A stretch of DNA of 7,047 nucleotides, from the NCBI GenBank assembly GCA_937129505.1, contig CAKZNJ010000252.1, positions 1 through 7,047 of the forward strand, read 5' to 3'. The position numbers and the translations under genes were made by a program. Position 1 is the first letter of the stretch. Each line of letters starts with the position of its first letter. The notes under the pieces were generated by a model, which ran no database searches, had not been told where the DNA came from, and was given only the letters and a program-made list of their open reading frames with translations. This stretch comes from an uncultured Anaerolineae bacterium (lineage in GTDB: Bacteria; Chloroflexota; Anaerolineae; Anaerolineales; UBA4823). Shown here piece by piece: positions 1-5,682 of the stretch.

Positions 1-442
1 AGCGCACCCAGCCATGGGGCGCCAGTGCGGCATCCGCATCGGGCGGCGCCTCCGCCGGCGCGGCGTCCTCTTGCATCACGACGGCGTCAGCCCCATCCGG
101 CAGTGGCGCACCGGTAAAGATCCGCGCCACCGCGCCCGGGGGCAGCGCCGCGCTGCCGTGGCCCGCCTGGATGCGCAGGGCCACCGGCAGCGGCCGACCC
201 GCGGCCACGGCGTCTTGCACCTCCGCACAACGCACGGCGTAGCCATCCATCTGGCTGTTGTCGAAGCCGGGTACGTCGAGCGCCGAGACGACCGGCTCGG
301 CCAGCACGCGGCCGGCAGCGGACTGGGTGGGCACGCGCTCCACCTCCGCCACCGGGGTGACGTCGGCCAGCAGCCGCTGCAGGGCCTCTTCCAGCGCCAT
401 GAGGCCGGGCCGTGCGGACGCGGTCGGTGACGTCGTCGCCAT
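1..442 (-). CDS. moeA: Molybdopterin molybdenumtransferase MoeA, N-terminal part (runs off window)
   Basis: MoeA inserts molybdate into adenylylated molybdopterin in the last step of molybdenum cofactor synthesis, in the cytosol. The frame reads openly from ATG at 442 to the left edge, giving 147 residues of a protein usually about 400 long, so the gene is partial because of the window. Two family landmarks are clear: DVPGFDNSQMDGYAVR at about residues 56-71, whose Asp66 aligns with the functional Asp59 of E. coli MoeA, and RIFTGAPLPDGADAVVMQE at about 107-125, which matches E. coli RIMTGAPVPEGCEAVVMQE. The ATG lies 10 bp after the thrC stop, behind a weak G-rich stretch, so co-translation with thrC is likely. 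The Ala-rich, strongly GC-biased codon use differs sharply from everything right of about 800. Family assignment is firm; the Burkholderiales-like origin is inferred from sequence style and gene order. Confidence 0.93.
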   Translation of the reverse strand, partial: MATTSPTASARPGLMALEEALQRLLADVTPVAEVERVPTQSAAGRVLAEPVVSALDVPGFDNSQMDGYAVRCAEVQDAVAAGRPLPVALRIQAGHGSAALPPGAVARIFTGAPLPDGADAVVMQEDAAPAEAPPDADAALAPHGWVR

Positions 443-452
443 GGCCTGCCCC

Positions 453-800
453 TCACTCCGCCGCGCACACCGTTTCGATGAGGGCCTTGACACGCTGGGC
501 GTCCGCGGGCAGCACCTGCACCCGCTTGGGTCGGTCCTCGATGCCCTGGTAGCGGGCGGGCCGCTCGGGCTCGCGCCCGAGGGCTTCGACGATGGTGGCG
601 GCAAACTTGACCGGCAACGCCGTCTCGAGCACGATCATGGGCACCCCGGGCTGCCGGTGCTCACGCGCTACCTTGACCCCGTCCGCGGTGTGGGGATCGA
701 TCATGACGCCGAAACGCTGCCACGTGTCGCGGATGGTGGCGATGCGGTTGGCGTGCGTGCTGCGGCCACTCAAGAATCCGAAGCGGCTGCGCGCCAGCGC
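453..800 (-). CDS. thrC: Threonine synthase, C-terminal fragment (5' end lost at the junction)
   Basis: Threonine synthase is a PLP enzyme that converts O-phosphohomoserine to threonine. About 115 C-terminal residues are present, from roughly RFGFLSGRSTHANRIATIRD through VMIDPHTADGVKVAR and VPMIVLETALPVKF to the TGA at 453-455. These match the C-terminal domain of proteobacterial ThrC, which is usually 430-480 residues, so about three quarters is missing. The lysine that binds PLP would lie in the missing part. The reading frame stays open upstream to an ATG at 899, but residues read there (rich in Lys and Arg) are not ThrC: they are an out-of-frame reading of lon. The true fragment therefore begins at about 800. 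The moeA gene follows after 10 bp, an order I recall from Burkholderiales (hom-thrC-moeA). Family call is firm; the exact left limit is good to a few bases. Confidence 0.9.
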   Translation of the reverse strand, partial: ALARSRFGFLSGRSTHANRIATIRDTWQRFGVMIDPHTADGVKVAREHRQPGVPMIVLETALPVKFAATIVEALGREPERPARYQGIEDRPKRVQVLPADAQRVKALIETVCAAE

Positions 801-806
801 AAACGC
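795..806. other. Chimeric junction between lon and thrC sequence
   Basis: Reading the minus strand, Lon homology ends with GPPGV (codons 816-802). ThrC homology begins in a different frame at about 800. Neither gene shows a stop, repeat or mobile-element end here. Base composition changes abruptly from balanced on the right to very GC-rich on the left. Two unrelated conserved core genes spliced mid-domain and out of frame, with a composition step, point to an assembly or cloning artefact. A few bases at the join could belong to either side. Confidence 0.85.
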
Positions 807-2085
807 CGGGTGGGCCGACAAAACACAGGATTGCCCCCTCCCGCACGCGACGAATTTCATCCTCTTCTTCACTTTCTTTCTCTTCTTGTGCACGTTCAAG
901 ACGCCGCTTGCGGACAGCTAAATATTCCAAGATGCGCTCTTTGATATCTTCCAAGCCATAATGATCCTGATCAAGGACACGACGGGCATGGGCAATATCT
1001 AAATTATCTTCGGTTGTGACCGACCACGGTAAGCTGACCAGCCAATCCAGATAGGTTCGAATAACCCCATATTCTGCCGCCGCAGTCGGCAGGCGCGCCA
1101 GACGATCCAGTTCACGCCGCGCTTGCTTCTCGGCTTCTTCGGGCATCTTGGCTGCTTCTATCTTCTGGCGGAACTCTTCCACTTCTTGCTGTTGTTCGTC
1201 AGCTTCGCCAAGCTCCTTCTGAATCGCTTTTAGCTGCTCCCGCAGGAAATACTCCCTTTGTACCTTTTCGATTTCAGAGCGGGCTTCATTTTGGATTTTT
1301 TGCCCAATTTCCAAAACCTCAATCTCGCGCGCCAAGATTGCAACGAGTTTATGCAATTTTTGAGCGACCGAATCCAGCTCCAAAATGGTTTCGGCATCGC
1401 CCAAGTCCATCCGTTGGAAATTTGCAATGGTGTAAACTATTTGGAGTGGGTCTTCAAGTGATAAGACCGCTGCTACCAGCTCGCGCGGGATGGAGGGGAT
1501 CATCTCTGCGATATGCTCAAATTGGCTGCGGGCATTGCGGGCTAACGCTTCGATTTCCGTTCCTTCTTCGACGGTTTCCGGGCGCAGCTCGATGCGCGCC
1601 TTGAGATACGGCTCTTCTTGTACATATTCAAGCGTCCGAAAACGAGAAATGCCCTGCACCACCAAACGAATCGTCCCATCTGGAGCACGAAAGAGACGAT
1701 GAACGACGGCAGCAGTGCCATATTCGTATAAATCCGGGGGATTCGGTTGTTCAAGTTCAGGATTTTTAGAAGCTACCAAGCCGATAATACGTTGTTCAGA
1801 GGTGACAACATCATCCACCAAACGGATCGAACGCTGTTGACCGATGGTCAAGGGCACAACGGTTTGAGGGTAAACTACCAATCCCCTCAATGGCAAAATC
1901 GGCAAGACTTCTGGGATGTCTCCTTCCGTTTTTGCCGCTTCACTCATCTGCGCCGGTTGAGACGATTCGTTAGTTTCTGGCAAGTCGGAAACTGCAGGAA
2001 AGTTGACCTCATTAAATGCAATTTCATCTGAGTCAAAGAAACCCAATAGTTCCATCATATTGGAAATCCAACGAGTTGCGGACAT
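802..2085 (-). CDS. lon: ATP-dependent protease Lon, N-terminal part (broken inside Walker A)
   Basis: Lon is a cytosolic AAA+ serine protease that degrades damaged and short-lived regulatory proteins. Residues 1-428 are genuine. There is an acidic extension of about 58 residues, then the N-terminal substrate-recognition domain starting at LPILPLRGLVVYPQTVVPL (61-79). A helical linker follows (about 260-300, including EKVQREYFLREQLKAIQKEL), then YLDWLVSLPW (345-354), and finally CFVGPPGV (421-428), the first half of the Walker A motif. The expected GKT, the rest of the AAA+ module and the Ser-Lys protease domain are absent. The next 46 codons, to a stop at 661-663, are out-of-frame thrC sequence. 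The ATG at 2085 is chosen because AAGGAG lies just upstream, though only 3 bases away. A charged run rich in Glu (about 396-415) precedes Walker A. The gene follows hsp20 after 36 bp. Truncation is most likely artefactual. Confidence 0.95.
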
Positions 2086-2088
2086 GTG

Positions 2089-2094
2089 CTCCTT
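2089..2094 (-). promoter_or_regulatory. Ribosome binding site of lon
   Basis: The minus strand reads AAGGAG, then CAC, then the ATG at 2085. The 3-base spacing is shorter than usual. It still favours this start over internal Met codons 10, 11 and 47, none of which has a comparable purine-rich site upstream. Confidence 0.55.
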
Positions 2095-2121
2095 ATTCTT
2101 AAATCAGAATCCCCATCCCTT

Positions 2122-2547
2122 TTATTTGCGAATGGGGATATGTTGCGGTGCTTTCTTGGGCAATGTGATGCGCAAAAAGCCCGCTTGATAAACTGCCTCG
2201 ATCTTATCGGCATCGATTGCAAACGGCAATTCAATTTCGCTGATAAACTCACCAAAGCGAATTTCCATTTGGTGATAAGCGCGGCGTTCGGGTGTGTCTG
2301 CCCGCAAGCCGCGTACCGATAAATACTTCCCATCAATTAAAATTGTAAAATCATCTTCGCGCATGCCTGCGACTTCTAATCGCACAATGAGGGCGTCTTC
2401 GGTTTCATAAACGTCCGTCGGTGGACGCCAGACATGTGGCCTCAAAGTGAGATGCCAATGCGGCACCCCTTCACCGAGGTGCCGATAACCCTCTAGGATA
2501 AAAACTCCTGGCTTTGAAAGATTTGACTTCATGTGGATTTCCAACAT
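2122..2547 (-). CDS. Small heat-shock protein, Hsp20/alpha-crystallin family
   Basis: Small heat-shock proteins form oligomers that hold unfolding proteins without ATP until other chaperones refold them or proteases remove them. The 141-residue length is typical. The alpha-crystallin domain spans about residues 40-132, starting at WRPPTDVYETEDALIVRLEV. It includes YHQMEIRFGEFISEIELP (91-108) and ends with the conserved segment AVYQAGFLRITLPK (118-131), which corresponds to the family A-x-x-x-n-G-v-L signature. The C-terminal tail has the I-x-I motif as IPI (137-139), used in oligomer assembly. The first 40 residues form a short variable arm. The ATG at 2547 is chosen for its GGAGGG site; Met6 is a less likely alternative. 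It sits between tpx and lon with 36-bp gaps on both sides, so substrate holding and degradation are probably co-expressed. No CIRCE-like inverted repeat is seen in front of it. Confidence 0.95.
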   Translation of the reverse strand: MLEIHMKSNLSKPGVFILEGYRHLGEGVPHWHLTLRPHVWRPPTDVYETEDALIVRLEVAGMREDDFTILIDGKYLSVRGLRADTPERRAYHQMEIRFGEFISEIELPFAIDADKIEAVYQAGFLRITLPKKAPQHIPIRK

Positions 2548-2553
2548 GCAACG

Positions 2554-2559
2554 CCCTCC
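2554..2559 (-). promoter_or_regulatory. Ribosome binding site of the Hsp20 gene
   Basis: The minus strand reads GGAGGG, followed by 6 bases and the ATG at 2547. This is a strong site and decides the start in favour of 2547 rather than the in-frame ATG at 2532. Confidence 0.7.
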
Positions 2560-2583
2560 ATGCGAACTTACGGCTTCGATCCC

Positions 2584-3108
2584 TTAACCAAGCGCAGCTT
2601 TGGCACTAGCCAAAACCGCCTCATAATCCGGCTCGTCTCCTAAGGCAGGCATATAAGCAACATACGTTAAGATCCCATTGCGATCGACGACAAAAATTGC
2701 CCGCCGCAGGATGCGCAACTCCTTGATTAAGACTCCATACTTCTCCCCAAACTCGGCCGTCCGATGATCGGATAATGTCACCACGCGTTCGACACCAGCG
2801 GCTGCACACCAACTCATAAGGGTGAAAGGCAAGTCCATGCTGATCATCTCGATCACCACATCTTCACCTAAAGCGCTTGCTTCTTCGTTGAAACGACGCG
2901 TCTCGCGATCACAAACGGATGTATTCAAACTGGGGAGAGAGCCAATAATGCGTACCTTACCTTGTGTGTCTGCCAGCCCCTGAAACAGCTTCCATTCCAT
3001 CGTGTGAGCCTCAAACTCTGGCGCCGCATCACCCACTTTCAGGTCCTCCCCTACGATGGTCACATCCTGATCATGAAATTTTAGGATACCTTTTCTTTCA
3101 ATGCTCAT
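2584..3108 (-). CDS. tpx: Thiol peroxidase Tpx (atypical 2-Cys peroxiredoxin)
   Basis: Tpx reduces hydrogen peroxide and alkyl hydroperoxides using an intramolecular disulfide that thioredoxin recycles. The 174-residue product is close to the 168 of E. coli Tpx. The peroxidatic cysteine is Cys66 in PSLNTSVCDRE, with Pro59 and Thr63 of the P-x-x-x-T-x-x-C active site. The resolving cysteine is Cys101 in SWCAAAGV, matching the E. coli SRFCGAEG position. MISMDLPFT and TLSDHRTAEFGEKYGVLI are further Tpx-type landmarks, and EPDYEAVLASAKAAL closes the protein. I start it at ATG 3108 (MSIERKG) because AAGGA lies 8 bases upstream. The longer start at 3147 adds 13 residues with no family match and no site. 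A promoter-like pair lies directly upstream. It follows tRNA-Arg and precedes hsp20 by 36 bp, fitting a stress-response unit. Confidence 0.95.
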   Translation of the reverse strand: MSIERKGILKFHDQDVTIVGEDLKVGDAAPEFEAHTMEWKLFQGLADTQGKVRIIGSLPSLNTSVCDRETRRFNEEASALGEDVVIEMISMDLPFTLMSWCAAAGVERVVTLSDHRTAEFGEKYGVLIKELRILRRAIFVVDRNGILTYVAYMPALGDEPDYEAVLASAKAALG

Positions 3109-3116
3109 CTTAACCG

Positions 3117-3121
3117 TCCTT
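3117..3121 (-). promoter_or_regulatory. Ribosome binding site of tpx
   Basis: AAGGA on the minus strand is followed by 8 bases and the ATG at 3108. It supports 3108 over the upstream in-frame ATG at 3147. It overlaps the candidate -10 box at 3119-3124, so the site can only be used if the transcript begins further upstream. Confidence 0.55.
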
Positions 3122-3147
3122 ATAACAATAAAAAATTTTGAAATCAA
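3119..3147 (-). promoter_or_regulatory. Candidate promoter for tpx-hsp20-lon
   Basis: The minus strand has TTGATT at 3147-3142 (4 of 6 to the -35 consensus) and TATAAG at 3124-3119 (5 of 6 to -10), spaced by exactly 17 bp with an A/T-rich spacer. The predicted transcription start would fall only a few bases before the tpx ATG, giving a near-leaderless message. Consensus match is decent, but it conflicts with use of the AAGGA ribosome site, so it is only a candidate. Confidence 0.35.
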
Positions 3148-3177
3148 CTGATGACTAGTCTAACTACCGACTACCAG

Positions 3178-3250
3178 CGCCCCAGGCGGGATTCGAACCC
3201 ACAACCGTTAGCTTAGAAGGCTACTGCTCTGTCCATTGAGCTACTGGGGC
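3178..3250 (-). tRNA. tRNA-Arg (anticodon UCU)
   Basis: The 73-nt minus-strand sequence folds as a complete cloverleaf. The acceptor stem GCCCCAG/CTGGGGC pairs perfectly. The D stem is GCTC/GAGC with an 8-base loop containing GG. The anticodon loop is CTTCTAA, with anticodon TCT at 3217-3215, and the T arm is GTGGG-TTCGAAT-CCCGC. The anticodon stem has four pairs and a G-A mismatch at its top (27-43). The discriminator base is G and CCA is not encoded, so it must be added. It reads AGA codons (and AGG by wobble). It begins 5 bp after the stop of the preceding hypothetical gene, so it may be processed from that transcript. Confidence 0.95.
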
Positions 3251-3255
3251 ATCCT

Positions 3256-3690
3256 CTATTCTATTACGGGACGTAAACCACGATAGACGCGGCTTCCCGA
3301 TAACACGCTCAGGATGGTTTGGGCGGGTCTCCCCAATCGCTCACTTAGTTCGAGCGGACTCAGAGGGGTGTTCCCGTTCGCCAAGAAAACGCGAAAGATA
3401 AGGTCCACCAATGGTGTTCCAGGTGCCAGAAATTCGGCTTGCTTCGCACAGTGCTGAATCAAGAGGTGTTGCAAGCCATTGACCGGTTGCACTTCGGCGG
3501 TCTGTGGATCAACCCAATCGAAAACCTCATCTGCCAAACCTTCGCTAAAAAGTTTCTGGTGCTCCGGACATAACATACTATAAAGATAAACATGCCAATC
3601 GCGGTCATTTTGCCGCCACCACTCATAATCAATGTGAAAGCGAGTATGGATGGTTGGCTTTGAGATTAGCGGACGCTTTAGATCAGCCAA
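3256..3690 (-). CDS. Conserved-type hypothetical protein, winged-helix-like C-terminus
   Basis: I do not recognise a named family. Read from TTG at 3690, the product has 144 residues and no signal peptide or membrane segment, so it is probably cytosolic. An aromatic N-terminal part, FHIDYEWWRQNDRDWHVYLY (18-37), leads to LCPEHQKLF with Cys41. A predicted helix-turn-helix or winged-helix segment follows at about 93-142 (PLVDLIFRVFLANGNTPLSP, then ELSERLGRPAQTILSVLSG). The TTG start is preferred because AGGAGGTAAA lies immediately before it, directly after the TAG of the upstream gene, a 10-bp gap. An ATG at 3753 would overlap that gene by 53 bases, lacks such a site and adds 21 low-complexity residues. 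Tight spacing implies co-translation with the 527-residue protein, perhaps as partners. A DNA- or RNA-related role is inference from the helix pattern alone. Confidence 0.75.
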   Translation of the reverse strand: MADLKRPLISKPTIHTRFHIDYEWWRQNDRDWHVYLYSMLCPEHQKLFSEGLADEVFDWVDPQTAEVQPVNGLQHLLIQHCAKQAEFLAPGTPLVDLIFRVFLANGNTPLSPLELSERLGRPAQTILSVLSGSRVYRGLRPVIE

Positions 3691-3691
3691 T

Positions 3692-3700
3692 TTACCTCCT
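3692..3700 (-). promoter_or_regulatory. Shine-Dalgarno that decides a TTG start
   Basis: The minus strand reads TAG, AGGAGGTAAA, TTG: an ideal AGGAGGT site starting at the base after the upstream stop codon, with TTG (3690-3688) just behind it. This is by far the best site in the area and argues that the small gene starts at TTG rather than at ATG 3753. Confidence 0.75.
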
Positions 3701-5284
3701 CTAATTGTCTTCGCTTTCGGTGTATCGATAGTGTTGATCTCCGACATGCACAAACCACGGGCGGGAGTTCAACAGGTACAAGATCGGACCGGGCGGACAA
3801 CGGCGCAGAATATTTACCGCTGCATACAACTCACTTGCATGGGCATGCCCTTGCGGATTCAGCTTCGAGAGTTCCTTCACCATGCTAACAACGGTTTTTT
3901 CAAAAGGTATCCGTTCCTTCAGGTTTTTTTCCCACGCTTGATCCACACCTTCGACATCTGGTACGGCGATTGCCATGCGTTCATCAAATTGAGTCGTCAC
4001 GTTATGCTTCAGCATTGCGAAGACAATTCCACCATCCGACCCCACCAAGACCGTCCTAACCCACTCCCGTCCTGGTCGCCTTGCCAGCCTAGTCAAGATG
4101 ACCTCCCCCGGTTTCTTTCCCTTCTGGATTTTGACATAACTACCGGGAAGCAAGCCTCGTTTTTCATACCATTCCTTCAATCCATAGACATAGCCATGGG
4201 TACGAACAACCCAGGCGGGAAAACGCTCATTCGTTTCACCATCCACAATGGTAAAGCGGATTCGTGGAGCTTCATAGGCAGTCGGGAAGAGCAAACGGCT
4301 TTGAGCGGATAGAGGCATCGTACCAACCCGCCAGTGGGGATAGATTAAGCAGATTTGAATCTCGTCGATTTTTGCGACCCTCGCCGGTGGTGGAGATAAT
4401 TCATCCTGCAAATTCGCCTCGAGTTGGAGCATTTCGTCCGTAAACAAGGATCGGTCTTCTTCTACCGGGTGGTATTTTAGGTGAATCGGCGGCTCTAAGA
4501 CAGCAGGCGGTTCAAGGCGCTTTAGATACCATAAAACCTCGCCGGCTGCACCGACCTCATCAAAGCGATTGTCTTCCTGCAAAGCATAATCCAGCGAAAA
4601 TTCGAGCAACTTTGGATTTACATTGCTTTGAAGCTCGATTTGCTCCAAGAGTTTAAGAGTCGGTAGGGGACCACCCCCAGCCATATCCAAAACCGCTTCA
4701 GCTAGATTCAAATGACCCACGTTGATATCCACCAACAAAGCGCGCGGAAACCATTTACCGGCAATCTGGACAAAATCCGAGTGGGCACGCAAGCCTTCCT
4801 CAACTCGCTGACGCAGGTGCTCTCCGTAGGTTTCCAGAATCGCTTGAGGGTCAAACTGCTGTTCGGTTTCTTCGATTTCGACCGGCCGATTTAAGTCATG
4901 TTCCTCGAAATCGGCCGCAAATTCGCGCGTCTCACCTTGACTGAATTGCACTTTTATGACTTCAAAGCTGCCCAAATCAGGATTACGTCCAGGACGGACA
5001 CCGATTACTTTGCCTTTACGCCAACCCAATGCTGGAAAAACTAATTCCTGCCCGGCTTGGTAACGCTCTTTTGGCAGATAAAGCGCACAACCCTGACTGC
5101 GTTCAAGATCTTGGGCAATCTTCTCTTGTCGATTGCGCTCCTCAATTAAAACCGAGAGAAGCTCCGCAGTCGTTAAGGGAGTTTCGCTTTCTAAAAGGAA
5201 ATTGTATAAATATTCAATATCCTGATCGCGAAGCTCAAAAAGCTCCCAGTAATCCTCTTTAAAGGTCGTAGACGCTATAACCAT
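3701..5284 (-). CDS. Large hypothetical protein with several winged-helix-like segments
   Basis: The 527-residue product matches no named family I recognise; it resembles uncharacterised proteins of Anaerolineae. There is no signal peptide or membrane helix. Visible parts are as follows. Residues 20-63 are helical (YLYNFLLESETPLTTAELLS), resembling a helix-turn-helix. Residues 77-125 are beta-rich with FPALGWRKGKVIGVRPGRNP, like a small barrel. Residues 186-258 (HLNLAEAVLDMAGGGPLPT to VLWYLKRLEP) recall the HARE-HTH type winged helix. Residues 300-415 form a beta-rich region with RGLLPGSYVKIQKGKKPGEV. Residues 461-525 are another helix-wing stretch ending HYRYTESEDN. Repeated winged helices with basic beta domains suggest nucleic-acid or RNA-polymerase contact, but that is inference. 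Only a weak AAGG lies upstream of ATG 5284, at long spacing. The 144-residue gene follows after 10 bp. Its 5' side is divergent from the DUF2007-like gene. Confidence 0.8.
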   Translation of the reverse strand: MVIASTTFKEDYWELFELRDQDIEYLYNFLLESETPLTTAELLSVLIEERNRQEKIAQDLERSQGCALYLPKERYQAGQELVFPALGWRKGKVIGVRPGRNPDLGSFEVIKVQFSQGETREFAADFEEHDLNRPVEIEETEQQFDPQAILETYGEHLRQRVEEGLRAHSDFVQIAGKWFPRALLVDINVGHLNLAEAVLDMAGGGPLPTLKLLEQIELQSNVNPKLLEFSLDYALQEDNRFDEVGAAGEVLWYLKRLEPPAVLEPPIHLKYHPVEEDRSLFTDEMLQLEANLQDELSPPPARVAKIDEIQICLIYPHWRVGTMPLSAQSRLLFPTAYEAPRIRFTIVDGETNERFPAWVVRTHGYVYGLKEWYEKRGLLPGSYVKIQKGKKPGEVILTRLARRPGREWVRTVLVGSDGGIVFAMLKHNVTTQFDERMAIAVPDVEGVDQAWEKNLKERIPFEKTVVSMVKELSKLNPQGHAHASELYAAVNILRRCPPGPILYLLNSRPWFVHVGDQHYRYTESEDN

Positions 5285-5343
5285 TTCTAACTTGCCTTTA
5301 CTTAATGAAGTATTTTATCCTTTTAGTTTTTCCGAAAATTAAT

Positions 5344-5349
5344 TATACT
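5344..5349 (+). promoter_or_regulatory. Candidate -10 box for a leaderless small gene
   Basis: TATACT (5 of 6 to consensus) ends 6 bases before the ATG at 5356, so transcription would begin at or next to the start codon. No Shine-Dalgarno precedes this ATG, which fits a leaderless message. No convincing -35 lies at 16-18 bp upstream. The opposite strand reads TATAAT at 5347-5342, so the box may be shared or belong to the divergent gene. Confidence 0.4.
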
Positions 5350-5355
5350 CTATCC

Positions 5356-5682
5356 ATGAGTCAATCTCTCCGCATTCTCGAATTTTTTAGAAAAGTCTTA
5401 CGCCAATCCGAACAGATTGTGCTGTATCGCTCAACCAATCCCATCCTTTGCAATATCATTCTTGAAGTCCTAGCCGAAAATCAAATTCCCGCTTACGTAT
5501 CGCAGGAATCGGTCGGTCAACATATTTACCCTGTCAATATAGGGAAGCTCGCTGAAGCCGAGATCATTGTATCCCAGAAAGATTTTCCCCGCGCAAAAGA
5601 ATGCCTAGACTTATTTCTGGCACAATTAGAATCTTCCGACATCGATCAACCAGAAGGAGATGAAGTAGACTTTATAGATTAG
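5356..5682 (+). CDS. Small DUF2007-like protein (putative signal-transducing type)
   Basis: The 108-residue product carries a compact alpha/beta core at about 21-88: IVLYRSTNPILCNIILEVL, then ENQIPAYVSQES, then AEIIVSQKDFPRAKECLDLF. This order (strand, helix, strand describing a second copy of the substrate-like fold, then a helix with a D-x-x-x-A pattern) matches DUF2007 proteins, which are small ferredoxin-fold proteins of unknown role. A short acidic tail (DIDQPEGDEVDFID) ends it. ATG 5356 (MSQSLRIL) is chosen over 5305 because the extra 17 residues are hydrophobic with no ribosome site, and because a -10 box lies just before 5356. The core is distant from the family average, so the assignment is moderate. 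It converges on the M23 peptidase gene, and the stop codons overlap. Confidence 0.7.
   Translation: MSQSLRILEFFRKVLRQSEQIVLYRSTNPILCNIILEVLAENQIPAYVSQESVGQHIYPVNIGKLAEAEIIVSQKDFPRAKECLDLFLAQLESSDIDQPEGDEVDFID

Noticed and set aside
453..899. A small complete protein with a Lys-rich N-terminus and ThrC-like body
   Set aside because: The N-terminal part is lon sequence read in the wrong frame; only the part from about 800 is ThrC.
14..944. Long plus-strand and alternative-frame ORFs over the GC-rich left part (for example 14-430, 258-944, 76-468 minus)
   Set aside because: They are shadows of moeA and thrC caused by high GC: Arg/His/Ala-rich translations without family motifs, while the moeA and thrC frames show clear conserved motifs.
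661..2085. A novel Lon-like fusion with a basic C-terminal tail
   Set aside because: The tail is thrC read out of frame, and Lon homology stops mid-Walker A. It is best explained by the chimeric join.
3153..3177. Possible terminator after the tRNA (palindrome GACTAGTC at 3153-3160 and a 5-bp stem nearby)
   Set aside because: Stems are short and not GC-rich, and no T run follows in the transcript direction at the right distance.
3650..4312. Plus-strand ORF of 220 codons
   Set aside because: It lies antisense to the 527- and 144-residue genes, shows no domain, and has no ribosome site or promoter.
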